From: Methylomicrobium sp035916875
Lineage (GTDB): Bacteria; Pseudomonadota; Gammaproteobacteria; Methylococcales; Methylomonadaceae
DNA length: 55,761 bases
NCBI RefSeq assembly: GCF_035916875.1
Contig: NZ_JAXUHN010000052.1
Span: forward strand, 1-55,761
Reading direction: 5' to 3'
Of the stretch, positions 1 through 8,673 are shown piece by piece. Every line of letters starts with the position of its first letter. Position 1 is the stretch's first letter. The notes beneath the pieces were generated by a model. It had not been told where the DNA came from. It did no database searches and saw only the letters and a list, made by a program, of their open reading frames with translations. A program made the translations under genes and the position numbers.

Positions 1-2
1 GG

Positions 3-159
3 CAATGCCGTTAAGTTAAGAAGAAAGCTCCCTCTCCTGCTGGAGAGGGTTGGGGTGAGGAGGATCAAAAATAAGGAAAAATACTTTATTTTGATCCCCC
101 CATCCCAACCTTCTCCCGAAGGGAGAAGGAGCGAAGCTTCTCTTAACTTAATGGCATTG
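3..159. repeat. REP-type inverted doublet (REPIN/MITE-like palindrome)
   Basis: The left arm (3-74) and right arm (86-159) are imperfect reverse complements around a short AT-rich loop. The outer ends are CAATGCC and GGCATTG, and TTAAGTTAAG pairs with CTTAACTTAA. Each arm has its own inner hairpin: 30-49 (CCCTCTCC...GGAGAGGG) and 109-129 (CCTTCTCCC...GGGAGAAGG). The GAGAGGGTTGGGGTGAGG core is typical of the REP sequences scattered in many gammaproteobacterial genomes. It ends 12 bp downstream of the stop of the GGDEF/EAL gene, so it probably forms the 3' end of that transcript. No transposase is nearby, which suggests a non-autonomous element. Confidence 0.75.
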
Positions 160-171
160 GGGGGGGTAACC

Positions 172-3027
172 TCAGCTGGCAACCTTGATCTTTTCCCAAT
201 GAAACTCGGGATGCGGCATGGGCTTGCCGATGCCGTAGCCCTGCGCATAATCAATGCCGATGCCGGCCAGCACCTCCAGAATGTCCTGATTTTCGACGAA
301 TTCGGCTATCGTTTTGATGCCCATGCCTTGGCCGACGCTGTTGATGGCGTTCACGAAAAGCTGATCTTCGCGGCTATGCACGATGTTTTTAACGAATGAG
401 CCGTCAATCTTCAAATAATTGACCGGCAATTGTTTCAGATAGCTCATCGATGAAAAACCGACACCGAAATCGTCCAGCGCGAAACTGCCGCCGATGCTTT
501 CGATTTGCAGGATCAAATCATGCGCGGCTTGCAGTCTCGTTACCGCCTGCGTTTCGGTGACTTCAAAAATGAAATGCTCCGCATCGAGGTGGTATTGCTG
601 TAAAAACCGGCTGATCACGGTAAAGGCATCCGGGTTGGACAGCATTTCGGCCGACAGATTGATCGACATTTTGATATTGCAGCCTTGCCGCAAGAGTTCG
701 GCCTGTGTTCTGAACGCCAGTTCGATTACACGCAGGTCGATTTGATAAATCAGCCCGGTTTGTTCCGCGACCTCGATAAACTTTGCCGGAGGGGATATTT
801 CTCCACCCTCGCCAACCATTCTGAGCAAACATTCGTAATGCACAATCGTCCGGTCGGCAATCCGCATGATCGGTTGGTAATACAGTACGAAGCGGTTTTC
901 CTCGAGCGCCTTTTCGATCCTGGCCTTCCAGGTCACCCGGCTCTTGATTTGTTTGCGGTTGATGTCGTCATGGCTGGCCAGCCGCCAGCCGCCCCGCCCT
1001 TCTTCTTTCGCCCGATACATCGCAATGTCGACCGACGCCAACAGATCATGCGCACTGCAATTGCCTTCCGGAAACATCAATAAGCCCGCGCTGACCGAGA
1101 CGCGGTGCTGCTCACTGTCAATGCCAATGACGACGGTGGCCATTTCGCTGCATAATTTCTGCGCCAGATCCTCGGCCTGTTTTTGATCGACATTGGAGGC
1201 TAAAAGGATAAATTCGTCGCCACCGAAGCGCGCGATAATATCCGCCTGGCGCGTGATGTGCCGGAGTTTTTCGGCCACCTTGACCAACAGTTCATCGCCG
1301 ACCTGATGACCGCTGCTGTCGTTGATATATTTGAATTGATCGATATCGAAGAACACGATAGCGGACTTGTGATCTTGCCGAATTGCCAGACTGATCGCAT
1401 GTTCAAGCTCCTTCTCGAATTTACGGCGATTATAGAGGCTGGTCAGGGGATCGTGTTCGGCCAGCCAGGTCAGGCGATTTTCCGATTTTTTGCGTTCGGT
1501 CAGATCGAGACCAACGACCAAGGTTTCATCCGTCGATTCGACACCGAGTTCTTCGATGAACAGCGGCGACAAATACCAGGAAAGATAGAGCTCGGAACCG
1601 TCCACCGCAAAAATCGGACACTCGAACTGCAAACTTTTGGTCTGCGTTCGCTCAAAAACGCCGTTCGACGCGCGGATCAGTTCGGAAGTCTCTGGGGTAA
1701 AAAACAGCTCGGAAAATAGTTTGCCGACCAGATCGCTTGCCGAATAGCCGGTTAATTGCTCGGTAAATTTATTGACCGTGCGGATCATGCCCGTTTTGTC
1801 GATGGTCAAAATGATCACCTGCGCGGTGTTCAGCATATTATCGATAAAGTTTTTCTCGATTAAAAGCTCCTTTGCCTGATTCGACAGGGCTTGAGTGCGC
1901 TGATTGACCTGATCATCGAGTTCTTGCAGCGTGCAGATCAGTGCATGCGACGCGCTTTCCAGCACATCGATTTCGTCCTTGACCCATGCGCGTTTCGACG
2001 GCCGGATATGCTTTGCAACGGCGTGATATTGTTTTTTCGCAATCAGCGGGAACACATTGACCAGACTCTTGAGTCGTCGCGTCGGTCCGATCAATAAAAA
2101 CAACAAGACACCGCCGGATAATAGCAGGCTCAACAAACCGCTCAGCGCATACAAGGCGGTTGCCTGCTTGACGCTATTCAATGATGAGCTGACATCTTCG
2201 ATAATCAGCAACCGTGTTGAGTCGCTGCCTTCAAAAGGCAGTGAAATAAGGTCGTAAGTCTTACCGCCGACTTCGATAATCAGCGATCCTTGCGGCAAAT
2301 CTTCAGGATGCCGCTTGCTGACTTCTGTCAGCAATGCCGAATTTTTGTTAAACTCGGTCATCGCGATCACGTTCATCGACCAAGGCTCAATCCGCAGAAT
2401 GCTGCTATTGGCGCTGGGCGGATGCTTGGTCAGAATGCCGGCATCCAGACCGATCACTTTTTTCAATTTTAAAACCGAATCGGCCAAATCGATGCCAAAG
2501 ATAAAAATGCCGAGGAAATCGCCGTTATGTAAAAATGGCGTCGTGCGGAAATGAATGCAACGATCCTCGCACCCGATATAGTCGTAAGAGGTTTCATTTT
2601 TAGCGGCGAGACGAACCCATTGATCAAACTGCTTTTGGTAGCCCGCGTCGCCCCAATTGCCGAGTCTTCGGGCATCCTTAGTGAACAGAAAAACCGAGGC
2701 AATCTGCGATTCCAGCTCGATTTGCGACCAGTTCCTGTCGATGGTTTTTTTAATGGCATCCAATGCCTTGTCCGGCCCCATCGTGGACTCCAAAAGTCCC
2801 GGTATTAACCAGCTGATGTCGATCCTGTCACTCTTGACTTGCTCCAAGATGGCTTGAAAAGCCTGGGAATACGCATGGTGCAAGCGGGACCGCTCCTGTT
2901 CATAATTTTTGTTCAAGGTGAATTGGCCAAAAAGCACAATCGCCCCAGAAGCAAGAAAAGTCGCAAAACTAACGGACAGTATCGCTTTCCAGACCAGACT
3001 CAAAAAACATTGTGTGTTTTTTTCCAT
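172..3027 (-). CDS. membrane-bound GGDEF/EAL c-di-GMP turnover protein with PAS domain
   Basis: 951-residue inner-membrane protein that should make and/or degrade cyclic di-GMP. Order: N-terminal membrane helix (about 14-34), periplasmic sensor region (about 35-290), second helix (about 293-315), HAMP-like linker, coiled coil (about 370-395), PAS domain (about 395-510), GGDEF domain (about 525-690) and EAL domain (about 710-945). The cyclase motif is intact (GGDEF at about 602-606) and an RxxD inhibitory site (RQAD) lies exactly five residues before it. The EAL motif reads ECL (E at about 732), an accepted variant, and the DDFG loop (about 852), KIDGSF and QGYGIGKP motifs are present, so both activities look possible. 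It lies 37 bp after the acyltransferase gene on the same strand, so the two are probably co-transcribed. The ATG at 3027 has no clear Shine-Dalgarno sequence. Which activity dominates cannot be read from sequence. Confidence 0.9.
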   Translation of the reverse strand: MEKNTQCFLSLVWKAILSVSFATFLASGAIVLFGQFTLNKNYEQERSRLHHAYSQAFQAILEQVKSDRIDISWLIPGLLESTMGPDKALDAIKKTIDRNWSQIELESQIASVFLFTKDARRLGNWGDAGYQKQFDQWVRLAAKNETSYDYIGCEDRCIHFRTTPFLHNGDFLGIFIFGIDLADSVLKLKKVIGLDAGILTKHPPSANSSILRIEPWSMNVIAMTEFNKNSALLTEVSKRHPEDLPQGSLIIEVGGKTYDLISLPFEGSDSTRLLIIEDVSSSLNSVKQATALYALSGLLSLLLSGGVLLFLLIGPTRRLKSLVNVFPLIAKKQYHAVAKHIRPSKRAWVKDEIDVLESASHALICTLQELDDQVNQRTQALSNQAKELLIEKNFIDNMLNTAQVIILTIDKTGMIRTVNKFTEQLTGYSASDLVGKLFSELFFTPETSELIRASNGVFERTQTKSLQFECPIFAVDGSELYLSWYLSPLFIEELGVESTDETLVVGLDLTERKKSENRLTWLAEHDPLTSLYNRRKFEKELEHAISLAIRQDHKSAIVFFDIDQFKYINDSSGHQVGDELLVKVAEKLRHITRQADIIARFGGDEFILLASNVDQKQAEDLAQKLCSEMATVVIGIDSEQHRVSVSAGLLMFPEGNCSAHDLLASVDIAMYRAKEEGRGGWRLASHDDINRKQIKSRVTWKARIEKALEENRFVLYYQPIMRIADRTIVHYECLLRMVGEGGEISPPAKFIEVAEQTGLIYQIDLRVIELAFRTQAELLRQGCNIKMSINLSAEMLSNPDAFTVISRFLQQYHLDAEHFIFEVTETQAVTRLQAAHDLILQIESIGGSFALDDFGVGFSSMSYLKQLPVNYLKIDGSFVKNIVHSREDQLFVNAINSVGQGMGIKTIAEFVENQDILEVLAGIGIDYAQGYGIGKPMPHPEFHWEKIKVAS

Positions 3028-3064
3028 AGCGGGGTGGGAAATTGATGCAATTTTCAGGATAAAA

Positions 3065-3796
3065 CTAACCGAGTAATTCAGATTGTATCGTATCGTAAAG
3101 CGCCCGGTATTCCGAATTTAGATTTTTGTAGATTGGCTCGGGAAAAATGAGGTACGGCGCGCGATGGCCAAAATAATCAACCGTTTCGCCAATCTGGTGC
3201 AAGCCGACACCGAATCGCGTCAATAATCTGGCCAGGCGCGGCTCCATCAGGCCAACACCGTAATCGAGCTTTTCTTCCTGCATCAAAATCGCGGTCGCGA
3301 ATATCATACAAACCGGCAAATAACTGACCGGGAAGCGTTTACCGTTCGCGTCGCCGGTTGCCTCTTGCTCGTTTTCAAAATCACCGTTCATATCGCTCTC
3401 CCGTCGCCGGAAAGAAGAAAGGATCAACATTCTGGACGCCTCGGCCGTTTTTCCGGTTCTGATATGCTCGACCGGCGCCCGGCTAAAGTCGAACGGTTTT
3501 GGATAATGTTCTTCAACCGGTAGCGTCTGCGTCGGACTGACATGCAGCGGAACCAGTCTGACATTGCCGATGGGTTGGTTGGTCGGTTTATGATAAAGTA
3601 ACGCATGAATCGAACAAGGGTCCCATAAATCGGTTTCCAACCCCTCGCCAAGCATATCGGAGGCAATTATTTTTTTTTCTTCATAATAAACACGATAGCG
3701 TATATGAAAAGCAATTTTCTTTAGTTCAGGGCTGGTCGCCTTAATCATCCGGAAATATTTTTTATAATGCGATATCAGAGTTGAATCGCCCAGCAT
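3065..3796 (-). CDS. PEP-CTERM/exosortase system-associated acyltransferase
   Basis: 243 residues, resembling the LuxI/GNAT-like N-acyltransferases found beside exosortase (PEP-CTERM) and exopolysaccharide genes. Visible family features are the N-terminal IAFHIRYRVYYEEKKI stretch (LuxI-like R/Y-rich segment), HALLYHKPTNQPIGNVRLVP in the central sheet, and ASRMLILSSFRRRE. Such proteins are thought to attach an acyl chain from acyl-ACP to an amino compound; the substrate here is unknown. The ATG at 3796 has a GAGGAG ribosome site 6 bp upstream. It is divergent from the methyltransferase gene (70-bp gap, likely shared promoters) and is followed by the GGDEF/EAL gene. No exosortase gene lies in this window, so the link to sorting rests on family membership. 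Confidence 0.8.
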   Translation of the reverse strand: MLGDSTLISHYKKYFRMIKATSPELKKIAFHIRYRVYYEEKKIIASDMLGEGLETDLWDPCSIHALLYHKPTNQPIGNVRLVPLHVSPTQTLPVEEHYPKPFDFSRAPVEHIRTGKTAEASRMLILSSFRRRESDMNGDFENEQEATGDANGKRFPVSYLPVCMIFATAILMQEEKLDYGVGLMEPRLARLLTRFGVGLHQIGETVDYFGHRAPYLIFPEPIYKNLNSEYRALYDTIQSELLG

Positions 3797-3866
3797 GTGA
3801 ATCTCCTCGACCGAGTATTACATCATAAGTAATATAATTCATCGTTGCAATTTATTCAGACAATTT

Positions 3867-4667
3867 ATGAGCTCTTCACAAGACTTCGACGGACAAGTTA
3901 GTTTTTTCTATCTTACCAAAACAGCGGCCGTCTTGGCGGCACTCAAACAACGCAGTTACGAGCGGCTTGCCGTCGGTAAAGAAAGCCGCCTGCTGGACTT
4001 AGGCTGCGGCCCGGGGGGGGATGTATTCGCTCTGGCCGGCATGATCGATCCTTCCGGCCAGATTACAGGTTTCGATAATGACATCGGCATGCTTAAGCAG
4101 GCCTCGACGGCCGGCGCGCATGACGCTTTAAAAGACCGGGCCGCTTTCATTCAGGGCAATGCGCAGGATCTCCCTTTTCAAGATAATGTTTTCGACGGCT
4201 GCCGCAGCGAACGGCTTTTCATGCATCTCGACCAACCCGAACGCACGTTGGCGGAAATGCAACGGGTGACCCGACCGGGCGGCAAAATTGTCGTGATCGA
4301 TACCGACTGGCTTAGTTTATCGATCGATACGCCGTTTCCGGCGACCGAGCGCGCGCTGTCCGAGTATCGGCTGGCGCGCGTGCTCAAAAACGGCTATTCC
4401 GGACGCAGCCTATACCGTCAATTTAAACAATGCCAGCTTGCGGATGTCCAGGTTGAAGTTTATCCGTTATGCGTAACCGACCTGGACCTGTTTTATTTTT
4501 TGACGATGCAGGAAGCAATCGAAGAGCAAGCGCTCGCCGCGCAATGGATTAGCGCCGTGCAATTGGAAGATTGGCGCCGCGAAATCCGACGCGCCGCCGA
4601 CGCAGGTTGCTTTTACGCCAGCGCGAACATGGTCATGATTTCGGCGGTAAAGCCCGAATTCACATAA
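3867..4667 (+). CDS. class I SAM-dependent methyltransferase (Methyltransf_11/UbiE-like)
   Basis: 266 residues. Rossmann-type SAM-binding motif I LLDLGCGPGGD lies at about 46-56, the acidic motif II is GFDND (about 73-77), and the later NAQDLPF...FDGCRSERLFMHL and VTRPGGKIVVIDTDW segments match the UbiE/Methyltransf_11 family. It is probably soluble. Substrate is not determinable: UbiE-like enzymes act on quinones, but the CRSERLFMHLDQPE stretch also occurs in small-molecule methyltransferases near secondary-metabolism or EPS genes. It faces away from the acyltransferase across a 70-bp gap and is followed by a 459-bp gap, so it is likely transcribed alone. Confidence 0.8.
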   Translation: MSSSQDFDGQVSFFYLTKTAAVLAALKQRSYERLAVGKESRLLDLGCGPGGDVFALAGMIDPSGQITGFDNDIGMLKQASTAGAHDALKDRAAFIQGNAQDLPFQDNVFDGCRSERLFMHLDQPERTLAEMQRVTRPGGKIVVIDTDWLSLSIDTPFPATERALSEYRLARVLKNGYSGRSLYRQFKQCQLADVQVEVYPLCVTDLDLFYFLTMQEAIEEQALAAQWISAVQLEDWRREIRRAADAGCFYASANMVMISAVKPEFT

Positions 4668-5126
4668 TGGACATGCATCGCCAGACCGCGGACGCAGGGT
4701 GTGCCTGTCCTTAATCCTACAGCCGAAGATTCCCCGCATTCAAGAAGACAATCCCGCTTCGCTTTTCGTTCGCAATCCAAAAAACTCTATCGAGTCGCAC
4801 TCAAAAGAAAATCGCATCCGGCAATTTTTTATTGTGGTTATTTTAACTTTTCAGTAACCTACTCGACAGCTTGTGTAATTGTCAACCGCCCGATTCGCCG
4901 ATTGTGGCGAAAAAATAGACTCACGCAACCGGATGGGCTGGGATCGAAACAAAATTATCTGCCTTTCCCGCCGGTTTTACATGCATGAAGGTTTTGGAGG
5001 GACTTTTTCATCATGTTGATGTGAAACAACAGGCTTTCCCGGCGTTTTTTCCGTGCGTTCCTGCGGAAACGCCTTGACCGTTGCCAAGCTATTTATCAAT
5101 AACAATAACTAAAAATAGGAGGAACG
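4668..5126 (+). other. intergenic region / hppA leader
   Basis: 459 bp without a convincing gene; the open frame at 4701-4988 has no family features and an Arg/Ser-rich composition. A hairpin at 5041-5073 (GGCGTT pairs with AACGCC, inner TCCG with CGGA) sits about 55 bp before the hppA start. TTGACC at about 5083 resembles a -35 box, but no good -10 follows at standard spacing. AGGAGG at 5118-5123 is the hppA ribosome site. A regulatory role for the hairpin is only inference. Confidence 0.4.
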
Positions 5127-7268
5127 GTGTTTAGCGCATCGCTGTCGATCATTATTGCATTACTGATGGGGCTTCTGGGCGTGATTTACGTCCTTTGGCA
5201 GTTAAAAATCATTCTTGGCTACGACCGCGGCAATGCCGCCATGCAAGCGATCGCGGAAGCCATTCAAGAAGGGGCTTCGGCTTTTCTTAACCGGGAATAC
5301 CGGGTTCTGGCTGTTTTCGTTGTGATCGTGGCGTCGGTCATTTCATCTTTTCTGCAATGGCAGACTGCGCTGTGCTTCGTCGTCGGCGCCATCGCCTCCG
5401 CGGGCGCGGGTTATTTGGGCATGTATGTCGCGGTGCGCGCGAATGTCAGGACCGCCGCGGCGGCCAGCCGAGGTCTGCATGAAGGCCTTCGGGTCGCCTT
5501 CGGCAGCGGCGCGATCATGGGCATGTCTGTAGTCAGCTTCAGCCTGATCGGCATGACGACTCTCTATTTGATATTCAACGGCGATCCGAACCAATTGACC
5601 TATGTGACCGGTTTCGGTTTCGGCGCGAGCAGCATCGCGTTGTTCGCGCGCGTCGGCGGCGGCATCTACACCAAGGCCGCCGATGTCGGAGCCGACCTGG
5701 TCGGCAAGGTCGAAAAAGGCATTCCCGAGGACGACCCGCGCAATCCTGCGGTGATTGCCGATAACGTCGGCGACAATGTCGGCGATGTCGCAGGCATGGG
5801 CGCGGACCTGTTCGAAAGTTACAGCGGCTCGATCATCGCGGCCGCGACGCTCGGCGCGACGCTCGGCGCGGATAAAGCCGCCGCCTTCATCGGGCTGCCG
5901 TTTCTGGTCGCGGCGGTCGGCGTGTTGTCCAGCCTGTTCGGGATTTACATGGTGACCGGAGAAGAGCAAAATCCGGCCGAAGCCACAACCAAAATTTACC
6001 CCGGCCATTCCTTATGGATTCGCTACAGCCACCATTTGCGGCGCTTCGTGGCCAAAATCGACGAGCACGCCTCGCTGGAAGATTTGTTGGCGGCGCTGCG
6101 CCGCTCGGTTTGGGGCGCATCCGCCGCGGTCTTGGCGCTCAGCTTGTTGACCGTGCTGGTTTCCGGCGTCAGCATCAATTATTGGCTGGTAATCCTGGTC
6201 GGCCTGATCGCCGGCAATGGCATCGCCTACGCGACCGAATATTTCACCTCCTACACCGACAAACCGACTCTCTCGATCGCGCACGCCACGCAAACCGGCC
6301 CCGCGACGACGATCATTCAGGGCATGGCAGTCGGCATGCTGAGCACGCTGTTTCCGGTATTGATTACCGCAGCCGCGATTCTGCTCAGCATCTGGCTCGG
6401 CTACAAAGCTGACGGAACAATGGCTGCAGGTCTCTACGCGGTCGCATTGTCCGGCGTCGGCATGCTCAGCACGCTCGGCGTGACGCTTGCGACCGACGCT
6501 TACGGCCCGGTCGCTGACAATGCCGGCGGTATCGCCGAAATGGCACGATTGCCGGGCGAAGTCCGCCACCGCACCGATGCGCTGGACAGCCTGGGCAACA
6601 CAACCGCGGCCACCGGCAAAGGCTTTGCGATCGGCTCGGCGGTATTGACCGCATTGGCGCTGCTGGCAGCCTATGTGACTGCCGCGAAAATCGAAAGCTT
6701 GAACATTCTCGGCCCGACCATGCTGCCCGGCATTTTGATCGGCGCGATGATGCCGTATCTATTTTCGGCTTTGACGATGATGGCGGTCGGCAAGGCCGCG
6801 CACGCGATTGTGATGGAAGTGCGCCGCCAGTTCCATGAAATTCCGGGCTTGATGGAAGGCACTGCGCAACCCGATTACAAAGCCTGCGTCGGCATCAGCA
6901 CCGAAGGAGCGCTCAAGGAAATGATTCTGCCGGGAGCCCTGGCGGTGGTTGTGCCGATTGTAGTCGGCCATGTGCTCGGCAAGGAAGCCCTGGCCGGCAT
7001 GCTGATCGGCACGATGAGTTCCGGCTTCCTGCTCGCGGTGATGATGGCGAACGCGGGCGGCGCCTGGGATAACGCGAAAAAGTGGATCGAAACCGGACAA
7101 TACGGCGGCAAAGGTTCGGATGCGCATAAAGCCGCGGTCGTCGGCGATACCGTCGGCGACCCATTCAAGGACACCAGCGGCCCGTCGTTGAACATTTTGA
7201 TCAAGCTGATGACAATCGTCAGCCTGGTGTTCGCGACGTCGTTCGGCTCAGGATGGTTAAGCTTTTGA
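5127..7268 (+). CDS. hppA: membrane-bound ion-translocating pyrophosphatase (K+-dependent type)
   Basis: 713 residues with about 16 membrane helices; hydrolyses PPi in the cytoplasm and pumps H+ (or Na+) out. The substrate site is conserved: DVGADLVGKVEKG (about 187-199) followed by EDDPRNPAVIADNVGDNVGD, and near the C-terminus GDTVGDPFKDTSGPS. The motif GNTTAATGKG (about 490-499) has Ala where K+-independent enzymes carry Lys, so it belongs to the K+-dependent class. H+ versus Na+ specificity is not settled by the motifs I can check. The start is GTG at 5127 with AGGAGG four bases upstream; no in-frame ATG gives a better start. It lies alone, with long gaps on both sides. In methylotrophs such pumps often recover energy from PPi. 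Confidence 0.95.
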   Translation: MFSASLSIIIALLMGLLGVIYVLWQLKIILGYDRGNAAMQAIAEAIQEGASAFLNREYRVLAVFVVIVASVISSFLQWQTALCFVVGAIASAGAGYLGMYVAVRANVRTAAAASRGLHEGLRVAFGSGAIMGMSVVSFSLIGMTTLYLIFNGDPNQLTYVTGFGFGASSIALFARVGGGIYTKAADVGADLVGKVEKGIPEDDPRNPAVIADNVGDNVGDVAGMGADLFESYSGSIIAAATLGATLGADKAAAFIGLPFLVAAVGVLSSLFGIYMVTGEEQNPAEATTKIYPGHSLWIRYSHHLRRFVAKIDEHASLEDLLAALRRSVWGASAAVLALSLLTVLVSGVSINYWLVILVGLIAGNGIAYATEYFTSYTDKPTLSIAHATQTGPATTIIQGMAVGMLSTLFPVLITAAAILLSIWLGYKADGTMAAGLYAVALSGVGMLSTLGVTLATDAYGPVADNAGGIAEMARLPGEVRHRTDALDSLGNTTAATGKGFAIGSAVLTALALLAAYVTAAKIESLNILGPTMLPGILIGAMMPYLFSALTMMAVGKAAHAIVMEVRRQFHEIPGLMEGTAQPDYKACVGISTEGALKEMILPGALAVVVPIVVGHVLGKEALAGMLIGTMSSGFLLAVMMANAGGAWDNAKKWIETGQYGGKGSDAHKAAVVGDTVGDPFKDTSGPSLNILIKLMTIVSLVFATSFGSGWLSF

Positions 7269-7867
7269 TTTTAAATGCATACTGACAGAAAAAGGTCCGA
7301 AGCTGTTCACAGCGATAGCGGCTCCGAAGCAATCGCCGGCCGAGCGGAGCCAAAGCCGGTTGTTCGCTTCGGCTCCGCTCAGCGAACAGCTTCCCTAAGC
7401 GAGCCGGGGTTTGCAGCCTCGGCCCATGCTTAAAGACTGCCCATAAGCGCAAATTTTCATGCATGCCCAAGCTCTCCAAACATTACCGACGGGATATATA
7501 TCCCGTCCGGACCGAGGAAACAACGTTACCATTCGTCTAACTTTAATTTTAAGTAGAAAAACAAGATTTCTGTTTGGATTTTAACAAAAAAACGCACAGT
7601 AAGGTTCCGTTTCTACAAAAGTCAGTCTCTTTTATCTTTTCCCATTAGAATGACCGGCAATCCGTCAAACCCGGCTTCATGGAAAACTCAAAGCTTTGGG
7701 CATGAGAAGATCCCCTCCCCTTATCGGTAAAGCATCGTTAAGCTCATGTACCGCCTTGGTCAATCCAACGATCAATTTAGGCCTCAAATTTAATTCTCTT
7801 TTTTGATAGAGTGCTAGAAATTAAATTCGAATTTTTTCGAAAAACTATTAGACTTTAATTGCCATTT
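7269..7867. other. intergenic region with alternative hairpins
   Basis: About 600 bp with no supported gene. A 10-bp perfect inverted repeat (7342-7351 GAGCGGAGCC with 7371-7380) overlaps the right arm of a second, 7-bp one (7362-7368 GTTCGCT with 7381-7387). The two helices compete because one arm of each lies within the other. Neither is followed by a T-run, so neither is a standard terminator. A separate 20-bp palindrome is at 7488-7507. The rest is AT-rich towards the next gene. Confidence 0.45.
7488..7507. repeat. 20-bp perfect palindrome of the GACGGG family
   Basis: GACGGGATAT and ATATCCCGTC form a perfect 20-bp dyad. The GACGGG...CCCGTC ends are shared with the palindromes at 8573-8600, 12636-12660, 12841-12861 and 16751-16776, so this looks like a minimal member of the same dispersed family. 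Confidence 0.6.
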
Positions 7868-7873
7868 TATAAT
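7868..7873 (+). promoter_or_regulatory. candidate -10 box (TATAAT) before the coiled-coil protein gene
   Basis: A consensus TATAAT lies 24 bp upstream of the ATG at 7898 in AT-rich DNA. No convincing -35 box lies 16-18 bp further up, so this is a -10 match only. Transcription from here would leave a leader of roughly 18 nucleotides containing the AGGA ribosome site. Confidence 0.35.
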
Positions 7874-7897
7874 TCTTCAATTTTTTAGGACAAGACC

Positions 7898-8494
7898 ATG
7901 AAAATAGTTACTTTACTGCTTAGTATAGTGATGCTCGTAGCAATGCCTTTAGCGAATGCGGCAACATCCAAGGATCTTAAACAGGAAGCAATACAAGTTG
8001 CAAAGACAAATAACAAAGCCTTTGTCAAGGCAGCGAAAGATGATGCTGCGGCCGCTAGAGCACAGCAAAAAGCAGAAAAAGAATTAGCTAAGTTACTAAA
8101 GTCTTCCAACCCGGATCCAGCCAAAATCGCTGCCGCTCAGGCAAAACTTGATGCAGCGTCCGCTCGCAAAGCTGCGGCAGCGGCACAATTAACGCTGGTA
8201 GCCGAACAAAAAAAAGCGAGTGACGAGGCATTACAACTCATAAAGGATAAAGCCGCCGCCGCTGTGCTTGCGGAAAAAGCAGAAAAGAAAGCCGCTAATG
8301 CACAACTAAAAGCAGAAAAGAAACTTGCTAAATTAGAAAACTCCTCCAAACCGGATCAAGCAAAAATCGATGCTGCTCGGGCAGCAGCTGAGAAAGCAAA
8401 GGCCATTAAAGAAGCAGCCGAAGAACTCGCTAAGAACGCTTATCAACAGCTGAAAGATCTAGTGGATCAACTCCATCCTGTTAGCCCTTCTTGA
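7898..8494 (+). CDS. secreted Ala/Lys-rich coiled-coil protein, function unknown
   Basis: 198 residues, not recognised as a named family. A signal peptide (1-22) ends in PLANA, so it should be periplasmic or extracellular. The rest is almost entirely helical, rich in Ala and Lys, with heptad-like spacing and no cysteine. Two imperfect copies of a roughly 46-residue unit are visible: the first contains QKAEKELAKLLKSSNPDPAK, the second LKAEKKLAKLENSSKPDQAK, each followed by an Ala-rich segment. The SS(N/K)PD(P/Q)AKI turn separates the helices, suggesting a hairpin or bundle. It has its own likely promoter and stands alone between hppA and the convergent VanZ-like gene. It could be a structural cell-envelope protein; a specific role is not supported. 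Confidence 0.75.
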   Translation: MKIVTLLLSIVMLVAMPLANAATSKDLKQEAIQVAKTNNKAFVKAAKDDAAAARAQQKAEKELAKLLKSSNPDPAKIAAAQAKLDAASARKAAAAAQLTLVAEQKKASDEALQLIKDKAAAAVLAEKAEKKAANAQLKAEKKLAKLENSSKPDQAKIDAARAAAEKAKAIKEAAEELAKNAYQQLKDLVDQLHPVSPS

Positions 8495-8572
8495 GCTTTT
8501 GTAAAAGGCTAGGGGCTGTTGCCATTTTACATGGGCAGCCAGATAAAACCGCAGGCCAAGGCGATGACTGAA

Positions 8573-8600
8573 CGGGATGGGGGTTTGCAACCCCGTCCCG
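8573..8600. repeat. GACGGG-family palindrome between convergent genes
   Basis: CGGGATGGGGGTT faces AACCCCGTCCCG around a short TTGC-type loop, an imperfect 28-bp hairpin. It lies between the 3' ends of the coiled-coil gene and the VanZ-like gene. The same core recurs at 12636-12660. There is no T-run on either side, so any terminator role would be Rho-dependent or a 3'-end stabiliser. Confidence 0.6.
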
Positions 8601-8673
8601 GACGTTTGAACTGCGCAAATCAACATACACATCCAAGCCTCTCTCCAAATGTTGCGTCCGGCTCCAGGTTCCT

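Noticed and set aside
4701..4988. 95-codon frame upstream of hppA
   Set aside because: Arg/Ser-rich, no motif, no ribosome site; treated as leader sequence.
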